This document shows positions 42,298 through 51,402 of a stretch of DNA of 64,000 nt, piece by piece. Position numbers and translations under genes: made by a program. The first letter of the stretch is position 1; each line of letters starts with the position of its first letter. The DNA is from Polaribacter sp. Q13 (GTDB taxonomy: Bacteria; Bacteroidota; Bacteroidia; Flavobacteriales; Flavobacteriaceae), in NCBI RefSeq assembly GCF_016858305.2, contig NZ_CP074436.1, forward strand, positions 144,001-208,000. Reading direction: 5' to 3'. The notes under the pieces are model-generated. The model was not told the origin of the DNA. It did no database searches and saw nothing but the letters and a program-made list of their open reading frames with translations.

Positions 42298-42912
42298 TTA
42301 ATACCATTTATCACTTACATTTTTAATTTCTTCTTTTGCATCGGCTATCATTTGTTCAGATTTGTCTGCATATTGTATCATACCAAATTTATTGATAGCT
42401 TCAGCAGGAATCCCAAGAAAATCAAAAGCTGTTATTAAAAAAGGAGTTGCAAAATTAACACTTTTATAAGGTTCCATTCCAAAATCACTTCCACTTGTCA
42501 TTAATATCAAAGCTTTTGTATTTTTACAGAATCCTTGAACACCAGTTTCTGTATATCCAAAAGTTTTTCCAGCTTGTATGACAGCATCAAACCAAGCTTT
42601 AACTGTTGCAGGAATTGAAAAATTGTACATCGGACTCGCCAAAACAACATAATCTGTATCCAATAATTGTTGCATCATTTTATCATTTTTGGCTAAAATT
42701 TTCTGTTGTTCATCCGTAAGTGCTACACCACCAAAATTTCTATTTACATAAAGATTCAAATTTTCTTTTAATAATAAATCTGGAGCTTCTTCTGCTAAAT
42801 CAACAAATGTTATTTCTGTTTTGTTTTGATTGTTTTCTATAAAGAAATCAAGCATTTTTTTTGTATTGGAATTATCTCTTGGAGTATAACTTAAAATTAA
42901 TGTTTTTTTCAT
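42298..42912 (-). CDS. FMN-dependent NADH-azoreductase / quinone reductase
   Basis: A 204-aa flavodoxin-fold enzyme of the AzoR family. Marks: 'LSYTPRDNSNTKKMLDFFIE' (FMN phosphate loop), 'YVVLASPMYNFSIPATVKAW' then 'FDAVIQAGKTFGY' (FMN ring-binding loop) and 'LMTSGSDFG'. It reduces quinones or azo compounds with NAD(P)H, giving protection against electrophiles. It diverges from an HxlR-type regulator with a dyad between them, the usual layout for a quinone- or electrophile-induced reductase. Confidence 0.92.
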   Translation of the reverse strand: MKKTLILSYTPRDNSNTKKMLDFFIENNQNKTEITFVDLAEEAPDLLLKENLNLYVNRNFGGVALTDEQQKILAKNDKMMQQLLDTDYVVLASPMYNFSIPATVKAWFDAVIQAGKTFGYTETGVQGFCKNTKALILMTSGSDFGMEPYKSVNFATPFLITAFDFLGIPAEAINKFGMIQYADKSEQMIADAKEEIKNVSDKWY

Positions 42913-42971
42913 TTTAATATTCTTTGATTATTATGAACAAATTTATGTTAAATTTGCTATATAAAGTATAC

Positions 42972-43009
42972 TACTATACTAAAGTATATCGATATGCTTT
43001 GGTATAGTA
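42972..43009. promoter_or_regulatory. Dyad operator between azoreductase and HxlR genes
   Basis: TACTATACTAAAG (42972-42984) and CTTTGGTATAGTA (42997-43009) are reverse complements except for one base, with a 12-bp spacer that is itself palindromic (TATCGATA). It lies centrally in the 119-bp divergent gap. It is the natural binding site for the HxlR dimer and would control both genes. Confidence 0.8.
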
Positions 43010-43031
43010 AAGTATTAAGACGAATCTAAAG

Positions 43032-43397
43032 ATGGATAAAAAAAAGAGTGAAATGAATATATATACTCCAACAGAATGTAAAAAATTTATTCTTCCTGTT
43101 CGAGATGTTATAGACATAATTGGAGGAAAATGGAGATTACCAATTATTATAGCGCTATCTTTTAAAGTTCATAGATTTAAAGAATTAGAGCGCCAAATTG
43201 AAGGAATAACCCCAAGAATGTTATCCAAGGAATTGAAGGAGTTAGAAATAAATGGATTAATAAACAGAGAGGTATTTAACGCTATGCCTGTCTCTGTTGA
43301 ATATAGCCTTACGGATTACGGAAAATCATTAGATAAAGTAATTGAAACAATGAGAGATTGGGGATTAACCCATCGAAACAAAATAAGAAATGAATAA
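43032..43397 (+). CDS. HxlR-family transcriptional regulator
   Basis: A 121-aa winged-helix protein. 'RDVIDIIGGKWRLPIIIALS' (~22-41), 'RFKELERQIEGITPRMLSKE' (recognition helix), 'GLINREVFNAMPVSVEYSLT' (wing) and 'TMRDWGLTHRNK' are the HxlR hallmarks. The Cys near the N-terminus ('PTECKKF') is where relatives sense quinones, diamide or aldehydes. It probably represses or activates the divergent azoreductase through the dyad at 42972-43009. Confidence 0.93.
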   Translation: MDKKKSEMNIYTPTECKKFILPVRDVIDIIGGKWRLPIIIALSFKVHRFKELERQIEGITPRMLSKELKELEINGLINREVFNAMPVSVEYSLTDYGKSLDKVIETMRDWGLTHRNKIRNE

Positions 43398-43499
43398 AAA
43401 CGATGCTTATTTTTAATTTAAACGTATCTATAATATGTAAAAATAAATTACTTTCAGAATATTTCTTATTTTATATATTGCATCAAAAAGAATTCAGAC

Positions 43500-45005
43500 A
43501 TGAAATTATCAAAGCTATTTTTATATTTTTTAGGAATCACAATTTTAGCATCTTGCTCTAAAGATGATGATAAAATAGACTTTACTTTTTTACAGTTAAA
43601 TGATGTGTACGAAATTGCCCCTATACAAGGAGGAGAATTCGGAGGAATGGAAAGAGTAGAAACGGTACACAAACAATTATTGGAAGAAAATAAAAACACC
43701 ATGCTTTTTATGGCTGGCGATTTTTTGAATCCGTCTTTATTAGGAACCATTAAAATTGATGGAGAAAGAATTCAAGGGAAACAAATGGTAGAAGTAATGA
43801 ATGCCATGAACTTCGATTTGGTTGCTTTTGGAAACCATGAGTTTGATGTTTCTAAAGTGGCCCTTCAAAAAAGATTAAACGAAAGTAATTTTCCTTGGAT
43901 TTCTGCCAACGTAAAATTAAAAACAAAAGAGGCTGCAATTCCTTTTTACAAAGAAGTTAATGGTCATAAAGAGCATGTGGGAGAAACTTTTATCAAAGAA
44001 TTTTCAGATGAAGATGGTACCAAAATAAAAGTAGGTTTTATAAGTGTTTGTATTCCATCCAATCCAAAGGATTTTGTAGAATATGGAAGTATGTTTGTAA
44101 AAGCAAGAGCCTCTTATGCAGCTATAAAAGATTCTGTAGATGTGGTTTTTGGGTTAACGCATGTAGCTTTAGAAGATGACAAAAAAATTGCAAAGATAAT
44201 TCCAGACCTACCATTAATTATGGGAGGACATGAGCATACCAATAGTAATGATTTTGTTGGAAATGTGCAAATTTCTAAAGCAGATGCCAATGCAAAAACA
44301 GTGTATATTCATCGAATTTCTTATGATAAGAAAACAAAGAAAGCGGTGGCTACATCAGAATTAAAAGAAATCAATGCTACCGTTAAACCGGATGAAAAAG
44401 TAGCCAAAATTGTATCGAAATGGCAAACAATTTTAACTTCAAAAATTACTGAGATTATAAAAAATCCAGAGGAAGTTATTTTTGAAGCTAAAACACCGTT
44501 AGACGGAAGAGATGCTTCAATTAGAAGTACACAAACAAATTTAGGAGAAATCATTACCCAATCTATGTCTTTTGCTTATAATGATAAAGTGGACTGTGCT
44601 CTTGTAAATGGCGGTTCTATAAGAATTGATGATGAATTGAGTGGGCATATAACACCTGTAGATATTTTTAGAGTGTTGCCTTATGGTGGAGCAATTTTAA
44701 AAGTTAAAATAAAAGGAGGGCTACTAAAAAGAGTGTTAGATTATGGTAATAAAGCAAAAGGTACAGGTGCTTATTTACAGCGTTTTAATGCTGAAAAAAT
44801 AGGAGAGAAGTGGTTGATTAAAAACGAAGAATTAAACATTAATAAAACCTATAGCGTTGCCTTTTCTGATTATTTATTAAAAGGTTTTGATATTCCTTTT
44901 TTATCCAAAGAAAATAAAGAAGTTTTAAATATTTATACGCCTATTGAATCTGAACTTTCTTACGATATTAGAAAGGCAGTAATTTCTTATTTGAAATCAT
45001 TATAA
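43500..45005 (+). CDS. 5'-nucleotidase / metallophosphatase lipoprotein
   Basis: A 501-aa lipoprotein (lipobox 'LGITILASC'). The calcineurin-like N-terminal domain shows 'LQLNDVYEIAP', 'LFMAGDFLNPSL', 'LVAFGNHEFDV', 'VFGLTHVALEDD' and 'LIMGGHEHTNS', the five metal-binding blocks. The C-terminal 5'-nucleotidase domain has 'TNLGEIITQSMSFAYNDKVD' and 'NGGSIRIDDELSGHITPVDI'. It releases phosphate and nucleosides from nucleotides in the periplasm. In the first block the usual DxH reads as 'NDVYEI', so the His ligand is missing. Monocistronic. Confidence 0.9.
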   Translation: MKLSKLFLYFLGITILASCSKDDDKIDFTFLQLNDVYEIAPIQGGEFGGMERVETVHKQLLEENKNTMLFMAGDFLNPSLLGTIKIDGERIQGKQMVEVMNAMNFDLVAFGNHEFDVSKVALQKRLNESNFPWISANVKLKTKEAAIPFYKEVNGHKEHVGETFIKEFSDEDGTKIKVGFISVCIPSNPKDFVEYGSMFVKARASYAAIKDSVDVVFGLTHVALEDDKKIAKIIPDLPLIMGGHEHTNSNDFVGNVQISKADANAKTVYIHRISYDKKTKKAVATSELKEINATVKPDEKVAKIVSKWQTILTSKITEIIKNPEEVIFEAKTPLDGRDASIRSTQTNLGEIITQSMSFAYNDKVDCALVNGGSIRIDDELSGHITPVDIFRVLPYGGAILKVKIKGGLLKRVLDYGNKAKGTGAYLQRFNAEKIGEKWLIKNEELNINKTYSVAFSDYLLKGFDIPFLSKENKEVLNIYTPIESELSYDIRKAVISYLKSL

Positions 45006-45017
45006 TTATAATACTCA

Positions 45018-45042
45018 TTTATTTAAACTAAATCTAAATAAA
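45018..45042 (+). promoter_or_regulatory. TTTATTTA-N9-TAAATAAA dyad, upstream of DUF4856 promoter
   Basis: TTTATTTA (45018-45025) and TAAATAAA (45035-45042) with 9 bp between. It abuts the -33 box at 45044. The same half-sites appear at 45091-45113, 46371-46387, 55298-55320 and 55359-55377, all next to imelysin/DUF4856 genes. They are probably operators for an iron-responsive repressor (Fur- or DtxR-like). Confidence 0.65.
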
Positions 45043-45043
45043 C

Positions 45044-45074
45044 TTTGTGTAAGTCAATATGAATTTTATATTTG
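45044..45074 (+). promoter_or_regulatory. Bacteroidota promoter of the DUF4856 gene
   Basis: TTTG at 45044-45047 (-33) and TATATTTG at 45067-45074 (-7) with a 19-bp spacer, a full match to the primary Bacteroidota promoter. It is bracketed by two dyads, so a bound repressor would block it. Confidence 0.75.
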
Positions 45075-45090
45075 CAGAAAAATAAGAATC

Positions 45091-45113
45091 TATTTATATT
45101 TAATCTAAATAAA
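45091..45113 (+). promoter_or_regulatory. TATTTA-N9-TAAATAAA dyad overlapping the start codon region
   Basis: TATTTA (45091-45096), 9 bp, TAAATAAA (45106-45113), ending at the base before ATG 45114. It lies just downstream of the predicted transcript start. Same spacing as 45018-45042 and 55298-55320. Confidence 0.65.
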
Positions 45114-46304
45114 ATGAAAAAAGTAATTCTATCATTAGCAATTGTAGCAACATTAATATCTTGTAGTAATAATGATAACGATACCGACAACCCAACAGTT
45201 GCTCCTGCTACTTATAGTTTTGAAAGAAACGCTGCTACAACAGTAGATTTTAACGGACAAACGACTAGAATTGAAATGGGAGGTGAGTTTATTACAGCTC
45301 TTGTAAATACTACAGAAACGGTTGCTACTTTAAATGGAAAGTTTGGACATTCTGCTGGAGATGCCGATTTTTCAGATGCCGATTTAAACGCTTCTTCAAA
45401 AAGCCTTAGAAGTAAAACTGCTGCATCTACAGATTTTTATGCTGCAAATACTACGGAAGCTGCTGTTATTAAAGCGGAGTTTGACGGTTGGATTGCTGCA
45501 CAAGTAGATGATGTTTTTCCTAATTGGAATACGGATGCTGCTGCAGGTGTTGCAGGGAAAATTCAACAAGCTGGTGGTGGTTCTCTAAGATATGTAAATG
45601 AAAAAGGTATTGAGTACAACCAACTAATAGCTAAAAGTTTAATTGGTGGTTTAATGGTAGATCAAATATTAAATAACTATTTAAGTACTGCTGTTTTAGA
45701 TGCAGGAACAAATAAGGCAGATAATGATGCAGATGTTTTTTTAGATGGTGAAAATTACACTTCTATGGAACATAAATGGGATGAAGCTTTTGGTTATTTA
45801 TATGGTAACGAAGATAATATTGCTGCACCAACATATGAAGCAGATAAATTTTTAAATGAGTATGTAGGTAAAGTTTTAGAAAACACCAACTTTTCTAGCA
45901 TAGGTAGAGATATTTACAATGCATTTAAATTAGGAAGAGCTGCTATTTCAGAAAAAGATTACACAACAAGAGATGCACAGATAGTAATTTTAAAAGAAAA
46001 AATTTCTACTGTTATTGCAGTAAGAGGGATTCATTATTTACAAAGCGGAAAAGCAAATTTAAGTATAGATAAAGCATCTGCTTTCCATGCACTTTCAGAA
46101 GGTTTAGGTTTTGTATATAGTTTACAATTTACTAGAAAACCAAATTCTACAGAAGCTTATTTTACAAAAGCAGAAGTAGATGGCTTTATGACTAAGTTAC
46201 AAGCTGGTAATGGTTTTTGGGATGTAACAGATGCAACTATAGATGAAGTTTCTACAGCTATTGCAGCAAAATTTAGCTTCACTTTAGCAGAAGCATCATT
46301 ATAA
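45114..46304 (+). CDS. DUF4856 lipoprotein of the iron-type locus
   Basis: A 396-aa lipoprotein ('LSLAIVATLISC', Cys ~17). It matches the DUF4856 family: 'YSFERNAATTVDFNGQTTRI', 'GLMVDQILNNYLS', 'YTSMEHKWDEAFGYLYG' and 'FHALSEGLGFVYSLQFTRK'. The His-Trp-Asp-Glu segment recalls the imelysin HxxE site, and the family may be a distant relative. It is usually found next to imelysin-like genes, as here. ATG 45114 sits directly after the operator dyad and opens the signal peptide; the frame is open further upstream. Confidence 0.85.
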   Translation: MKKVILSLAIVATLISCSNNDNDTDNPTVAPATYSFERNAATTVDFNGQTTRIEMGGEFITALVNTTETVATLNGKFGHSAGDADFSDADLNASSKSLRSKTAASTDFYAANTTEAAVIKAEFDGWIAAQVDDVFPNWNTDAAAGVAGKIQQAGGGSLRYVNEKGIEYNQLIAKSLIGGLMVDQILNNYLSTAVLDAGTNKADNDADVFLDGENYTSMEHKWDEAFGYLYGNEDNIAAPTYEADKFLNEYVGKVLENTNFSSIGRDIYNAFKLGRAAISEKDYTTRDAQIVILKEKISTVIAVRGIHYLQSGKANLSIDKASAFHALSEGLGFVYSLQFTRKPNSTEAYFTKAEVDGFMTKLQAGNGFWDVTDATIDEVSTAIAAKFSFTLAEASL

Positions 46305-46322
46305 TTGAATTTGAGGTAATTA

Positions 46323-46362
46323 AATAGGAAAAAGCAATCGTAAATGGTTGCTTTTTCCTATT
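46323..46362 (+). terminator. Intrinsic terminator after DUF4856
   Basis: A 15-bp perfect stem (46323-46337 with 46348-46362). It separates the DUF4856 gene from imelysin, which has its own promoter; a -7 box TATTTTTG (46359-46366) starts in the second arm. Confidence 0.8.
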
Positions 46363-46370
46363 TTTGTATC

Positions 46371-46387
46371 TTTATTTAGAATAAATA
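46371..46387 (+). promoter_or_regulatory. TTTATTTA-GAA-TAAATA dyad at the imelysin promoter
   Basis: TTTATTTA (46371-46378), GAA, TAAATA (46382-46387), just after the -7 box at 46359-46366 and 9 bp before ATG 46396. The same 3-bp-spaced form is at 55359-55377. Confidence 0.6.
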
Positions 46388-46395
46388 GAAATAAC

Positions 46396-47496
46396 ATGTT
46401 TAGAAAAATTTTACTCCTTTTAGTTTCAATTAGTGTAGTTTATAGCTGCTCAACCTCTGAAGAAGGAGAGCCAACAGTAAAAGATAGTTTTGATAGAGCT
46501 GCAATGCTCACTAATATTGCAGATAACATTATTATACCAGCGTATAATGATTTTAGTTCTAAAATGTCAGCTTTAAAAACATCAGGAGAAACGTTTACTA
46601 CCAATCCAAATCAAGCTAATTTAGAAGCATTAAGAACTTCTTGGTTGGCCGCATACAAAACTTGGCAACACGTAGAAATGTTTAATATTGGTAAAGCAGA
46701 AGAGCTACAATATTCTTTTTATATGAATATTTACCCATTAACGGTTACAGACGTTGAAACAAACATTTCTAGTGGAGTGTATGATTTAGATAGTGCTAAT
46801 AACCATGATGCACAAGGTTTCCCTGCGTTAGACTATTTATTGTACGGCGTTGCAGATACAGATGCCGCTATTCTTGCAAAGTTTACTACAGATTCAAATG
46901 CTATTGGTTACAAAAAGTACATAACAGATGTTCTAAACCAAATGGATAGCTTAACAGCACAGGTTGTGACAGATTGGGCTACGTTTAGAAGTGAATTTAT
47001 TGCAAGTGTTTCTAATACCGTTACAAGTGCAGTAAATATGTTGATAAATGATTACATATATTACTATGAAAAAGGCTTAAGAGCGAATAAGATTGGAACT
47101 CCAGTTGGTAATTTTTCTCCAACTCCTTTACCAGAAAAAGTAGAAGGTTACTATAGTAAAGTCTACTCTAAGGAATTGGCTTTAGAAGCATTAACAGCTG
47201 TAGAAAACCTATTTGAAGGAAAATCGTATAATTCTAATACATCAGGAATTGGTTTTAGTAATTATTTAATTGAATTAGACAGAGCTGATATTTCTACAAG
47301 TATTATCAATCAAAATACAGTTGCTAAAGCACAGATTAATACATTAAATGCTAACTTTTACGAGCAAATAAACACTAACGATGTTGCCATGAGAAAGGCG
47401 TATGATGAATTGCAAAAAGTGGTAGTTTTATTAAAAGTAGATATGTTGCAAGCTTTTAATATAAGTGTAGATTATGTTGATGCAGACGGAGATTAA
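46396..47496 (+). CDS. Imelysin-family (M75, IrpA-like) lipoprotein
   Basis: A 366-aa lipoprotein ('LLLLVSISVVYSC'). The imelysin (peptidase M75) fold is a pair of four-helix bundles. Seen here: 'LEALRTSWLAAYKTWQHVEM' and 'YPLTVTDVETNIS', then 'GFPALDYLLYG' at the place of the GxHxxE motif, where His is replaced by Pro-Ala. The length and duplicated helices fit IrpA-like iron-regulated proteins rather than active peptidases. ATG 46396 opens the signal peptide. It has its own operator-controlled promoter and precedes HTTM and the TonB receptor. Confidence 0.88.
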   Translation: MFRKILLLLVSISVVYSCSTSEEGEPTVKDSFDRAAMLTNIADNIIIPAYNDFSSKMSALKTSGETFTTNPNQANLEALRTSWLAAYKTWQHVEMFNIGKAEELQYSFYMNIYPLTVTDVETNISSGVYDLDSANNHDAQGFPALDYLLYGVADTDAAILAKFTTDSNAIGYKKYITDVLNQMDSLTAQVVTDWATFRSEFIASVSNTVTSAVNMLINDYIYYYEKGLRANKIGTPVGNFSPTPLPEKVEGYYSKVYSKELALEALTAVENLFEGKSYNSNTSGIGFSNYLIELDRADISTSIINQNTVAKAQINTLNANFYEQINTNDVAMRKAYDELQKVVVLLKVDMLQAFNISVDYVDADGD

Positions 47497-47522
47497 AACA
47501 GATATAATAAACTAAAATACAC

Positions 47523-47561
47523 CCTGAAAATTTATACATAAATAAGTTTTCAGGTTTTTTT
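47523..47561 (+). terminator. Hairpin between imelysin and HTTM genes
   Basis: CCTGAAAA (47523-47530) with TTTTCAGG (47547-47554), followed by six T. It ends 7 bp before ATG 47568. It may attenuate rather than end transcription, since the downstream genes lack a clear promoter. Confidence 0.6.
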
Positions 47562-47567
47562 ATTTTG

Positions 47568-48971
47568 ATGAAATTTTTAAATTACAATTTTAAAGAACAA
47601 ACAAATGCAGCTCCTTTAGCTGTTTTTCGTTTGTTTTTTGGTTTAATGATGTTTGCTAGTATTGTTCGGTTTTGGGCAAATGGTTGGATTGAAACGCTGT
47701 ATATAGAACCAAAATTTCATTTTACGTATTATGGCTTCAATTGGATAAAACCAATTGGTGATTACACCTACTTATTGTTTATTATTTGTGGTTTATCCGC
47801 CCTTTTTATAGCGTTTGGTTATAAATATAGATTGGCAATAATTACATTTTTTCTATCTTTTACATATGTAGAATTTATGGATAAAACCACATACTTAAAT
47901 CATTATTATTTTATTACGGTTCTTAGTTTTGTATTGATTTTTTTACCCGCAAATGCTACTTTTTCTGTTGATAATTTAAGAACTAAAAAGAAATATACAA
48001 ACATACCCAAATGGCCGATTGATATTATTAAAATCCTTTTAGGCGTTGTATATTTTTATGCTGGTTTGGCAAAACTAAATTCAGATTGGTTGTTTAGAGC
48101 AATGCCTTTAAAAATATGGTTGCCATCAAAATATGACCTTCCTTTAATTGGTAATAATTTTATGCAACAAGAATGGTTTCATTTTGCCATGAGTTGGTCT
48201 GGTATGTTGTACGATTTAACAATTCCGTTTTTGTTATTGTATAAAAGAACAAGAGTTTTTGCGTTTGTTCTAGTGGTCTTTTTCCATGTTTTTACAAGGG
48301 TTTTGTTTCCAATTGGTATGTTTCCTTTTGTAATGATTATTTCTACATTGATATTTTTTGAGGCTGGTTTTCATCAGAAAATAATAAATTTTATAAAAAG
48401 ATATTTCTTAAATGTCAGTTCGAGTGATTTTGAGGAACGAAAAATTGTATCGAGAACTAGTGTAATTATCGAAAAACATTATCAATTTTCAAAAACCAAT
48501 AGAAAAATATTAATTCCGTTTTTAAGTGTTTTCTTAATCATTCAATTGCTATTGCCTTTTAGGTCTTTATTGTATCCTGGTGAATTATTTTGGACAGAAG
48601 AAGGCTACCGTTTTTCTTGGCGGGTAATGTTAATGGAAAAGGCAGGAATGACAACCTTTAGGGTGGTAGATACAAAAACAGGCCGTTCTTTTATGGTGGA
48701 TAATAAAGATTTTTTAACCACATTTCAAGAAAAACAAATGAGTTATCAACCTGATTTTATTTTAGAATATGTGCATTATTTAGGCGATCATTTTAAAAGT
48801 CAGGGACATAAAAATATTGCTATTTTTGCAGAAAGTTACGTCGCCTTAAACGGACGATTAAGCACAAGGTACATCAACCCAAAGGTAGATTTGTATCAAC
48901 AAAAAGAAAGCTTTAAACACAAAGATTGGATTATTCCGTTTTCATCAAAAATAAAAATTAAAGGACTTTAA
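47568..48971 (+). CDS. HTTM (vitamin-K-dependent carboxylase-like) membrane protein
   Basis: A 467-aa protein with an HTTM domain (horizontally transferred transmembrane; about seven helices, ~15-300). Marks: 'AAPLAVFRLFFGLMMFASIV', 'TYVEFMDKTTYLNHYYFITV' (the HTTM Asp/Lys and His cluster) and 'LGVVYFYAGLAKLNSDWLFR'. A C-terminal soluble part follows ('LLPFRSLLYPGELFWTEEGY'). Relatives of gamma-glutamyl carboxylase; the bacterial substrates are unknown. Residues ~283-300 ('NVSSSDFEERKIVSRTS') are encoded by an inserted intergenic-type repeat, in frame. Position between imelysin and a TonB receptor ties it to iron-type uptake. Confidence 0.88.
   Translation: MKFLNYNFKEQTNAAPLAVFRLFFGLMMFASIVRFWANGWIETLYIEPKFHFTYYGFNWIKPIGDYTYLLFIICGLSALFIAFGYKYRLAIITFFLSFTYVEFMDKTTYLNHYYFITVLSFVLIFLPANATFSVDNLRTKKKYTNIPKWPIDIIKILLGVVYFYAGLAKLNSDWLFRAMPLKIWLPSKYDLPLIGNNFMQQEWFHFAMSWSGMLYDLTIPFLLLYKRTRVFAFVLVVFFHVFTRVLFPIGMFPFVMIISTLIFFEAGFHQKIINFIKRYFLNVSSSDFEERKIVSRTSVIIEKHYQFSKTNRKILIPFLSVFLIIQLLLPFRSLLYPGELFWTEEGYRFSWRVMLMEKAGMTTFRVVDTKTGRSFMVDNKDFLTTFQEKQMSYQPDFILEYVHYLGDHFKSQGHKNIAIFAESYVALNGRLSTRYINPKVDLYQQKESFKHKDWIIPFSSKIKIKGL
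48413..48460. repeat. Interspersed repeat copy E, in frame inside the HTTM gene
   Basis: TGTCA, GTTCGAGTGATTTTGAGG, AAAAATTGTATCGAGA, the same unit as 39973-40016, which is intergenic. It adds about 16 codons without breaking the frame, in the loop between the membrane part and the C-terminal domain. Confidence 0.6.
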
Positions 48972-48975
48972 GTAT

Positions 48976-51375
48976 ATGAAATTTAGAATCGTTTTTATCA
49001 TTCTTACCTTATTACAAACGGCAATTTACAGTCAGTACAAAGTATCGGGAACCGTAGTTTCTGATGAAAATAAAGCATTAAAAAATGTAGAAATTTATAA
49101 TGAATCTGGCGGATTATTAACACAAACAGACGCTTTAGGGAAATTTTCTTTTTCTGTTGATAAAGAAAAAGTTTCTCTTGTATTTTATGTTGATAATTTT
49201 AAAGTAGAACGCACCGTTTTAAAGTCTGATGCTTATACAGATGTAAAAATTGTTTTAAACTCGTTTTCAGAACAATTATCAGAAATTGAAATTAAAGCCA
49301 GAAAACGTAAGGTTTTTGAGCTAAAAAGATTGAAAGATGTAGAAGGAACTTCCATTTTTGCAGGTAAAAAAACAGAAGTCGTTTTGGTAAATCAATCAGC
49401 GGCTGCTTTATCAACAAATAATGCACGTCAGATTTTTAATCAAGTTGCAGGTTTAAATATTTACCAAAATGATGATGCTGGTTTGCAATTAAATATTGGA
49501 GGTAGAGGTTTAGATCCTAACAGAACAGCTAATTTTAATACGCGTCAGAATGGGTATGATATTAGCGCAGACGTTTTAGGATATCCAGAAAGTTATTATA
49601 CGCCAGCAAGTGAAGGTTTAGATGAAATACAAGTAATTCGTGGTGCAGCTTCTTTGCAATACGGAACGCAATTTGGTGGTTTGGTAAATTTTGTAACCAA
49701 GAAACCAACCAAAAACCAAGAAATTGTTTTTAGAAATACTGTTGGAAGTAACGGTTTGTACACCAACTTTACCAGTTTGAGTAACACACACGGAAAGTTT
49801 AGTTATTACGCGTATGTAAACTATAAAAAAGGAGATGGATTTAGACCGAATTCAGAATTTGAATCTACTAATGTATTTGCGCATTTAGGATATCAAATTA
49901 ACGATAAAAGCAAGTTGTCGGCAGAAGTTACCGTATTAAAATATTTGGCACAACAAGCAGGTGGTTTAACCGACCAGATGTTTAATGAAGATCCTTTACA
50001 GAGCAATAGAGCGCGTAATTGGTTTCAGGTAAAATGGTTTTTATACAGCCTAAAATGGGAACATGCTTTTTCTGATAAAACCAATTTTTCTTTTAATTTC
50101 TTTGGTTTAGATGCGTCTAGAGATGCCTTAGGTTTTAGAACAAATAGAGTAAGTCAGGTAGATTCTGGTGAAGAAAGAGATTTGATAAAAGGGACTTTTA
50201 AAAACTTTGGTTTTGAGTCTCGCTTGGTGAGTAAGTATACGTTGTTTGATAAGAAATCTACTTTTTTAATTGGTACAAAGTTTTACAAAGCGAACAATAC
50301 CAATATGCAGGGGCCAGGTTCTGATGGTTCGGATGCAGATTTTAAGATGTATTTAGATGAATATCCAGATTATGCGAGACAATCGGATAGTAAATTCCCC
50401 AATTTGAATGTGTCTTTATTTGGTGAAAATATTATATATGTAAATGAGAAATTGTCAATCACACCAGGCTTTAGATTGGAGTATATCAATACAAAAAGAG
50501 ACGAGATTATTAAAGATATTGTTACAGATGCAGCTGGTAATGTTATCAATGAAAACTTAAGAGATGAAGAAGAAACCAACGAAAGAACATTTGCTTTATT
50601 AGGTTTAGGCTCTAGTTATAAGTTGAATAAATCGACAGAGTTTTACGGTAATATTTCTCAGAATTATAGGTCTGTTACTTTCTCTGATATTAGTACTGCA
50701 AACCCTGCTTTTGAAATTTCGCCAGATATTTCTGATGAAAATGGTTTTACAATTGATGCAGGTTTCCGTGGAAATTATAAAAACTTCTTTTCTTATGATG
50801 CCAATGTTTTTGGGTTGTTTTATAATGATAGAATTAATATTTACACAAGAGATGATGGTAAGGCAGAAAGAGCAAATATTGGTGATGCAAGAATTTTAGG
50901 AGTAGAAAGTTTGATCGATTTTAATCTAAAAAAACTATTTACTAACAATTCTAATTATGTATTAAATTATTTTATAAATTCTTCTTTTATAACATCAGAA
51001 TACACAAAATCGGATATTAATGGAGTAGAAGGGAATGAGGTTGAATTTATACCCAACATCAACATAAAAACAGGTGCCCGTTTTGGTTACAAGGACTTTT
51101 TAGCAAGCTTACAGTATTCTTATTTATCGCGTCAGTTTTCTGATGCTACCAATGCTACTGGAGGAAGTATTAGCGGTGTTACTGGAGAAATACCAGCCTA
51201 TGATATTTTAGACTTTTCTGCTTCTTATAAATTTAAATTTATGAAGCTAGAAACCGGTGTAAATAACCTTTTAGATAATAGTTATTTTACACGTAGAGCA
51301 ACTGGTTATCCTGGACCTGGAATTATACCATCATCACCAAGAAATTATTATGTTACCTTAGAATTTAAGTTTTAA
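48976..51375 (+). CDS. TonB-dependent outer-membrane receptor (FecA-like)
   Basis: A 799-aa receptor. A signal peptide (~1-20), a carboxypeptidase-regulatory-like domain (~23-95, 'KVSGTVVSDENKALKNVEIY'), a plug (~125-235, 'RQIFNQVAGLNIYQNDDAG', 'DEIQVIRGAASLQYGTQFGG', 'LVNFVTKKP') and a 22-strand barrel ending in 'RNYYVTLEFKF' (aromatic terminal residue). The plug pattern is that of siderophore or ferric-citrate receptors rather than SusC. It starts 4 bp after the HTTM gene, the last gene of this arm. Ligand unknown. Confidence 0.92.
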   Translation: MKFRIVFIILTLLQTAIYSQYKVSGTVVSDENKALKNVEIYNESGGLLTQTDALGKFSFSVDKEKVSLVFYVDNFKVERTVLKSDAYTDVKIVLNSFSEQLSEIEIKARKRKVFELKRLKDVEGTSIFAGKKTEVVLVNQSAAALSTNNARQIFNQVAGLNIYQNDDAGLQLNIGGRGLDPNRTANFNTRQNGYDISADVLGYPESYYTPASEGLDEIQVIRGAASLQYGTQFGGLVNFVTKKPTKNQEIVFRNTVGSNGLYTNFTSLSNTHGKFSYYAYVNYKKGDGFRPNSEFESTNVFAHLGYQINDKSKLSAEVTVLKYLAQQAGGLTDQMFNEDPLQSNRARNWFQVKWFLYSLKWEHAFSDKTNFSFNFFGLDASRDALGFRTNRVSQVDSGEERDLIKGTFKNFGFESRLVSKYTLFDKKSTFLIGTKFYKANNTNMQGPGSDGSDADFKMYLDEYPDYARQSDSKFPNLNVSLFGENIIYVNEKLSITPGFRLEYINTKRDEIIKDIVTDAAGNVINENLRDEEETNERTFALLGLGSSYKLNKSTEFYGNISQNYRSVTFSDISTANPAFEISPDISDENGFTIDAGFRGNYKNFFSYDANVFGLFYNDRINIYTRDDGKAERANIGDARILGVESLIDFNLKKLFTNNSNYVLNYFINSSFITSEYTKSDINGVEGNEVEFIPNINIKTGARFGYKDFLASLQYSYLSRQFSDATNATGGSISGVTGEIPAYDILDFSASYKFKFMKLETGVNNLLDNSYFTRRATGYPGPGIIPSSPRNYYVTLEFKF

Positions 51376-51402
51376 AACGTAACTTTTATTAAATTTATTG
51401 AT

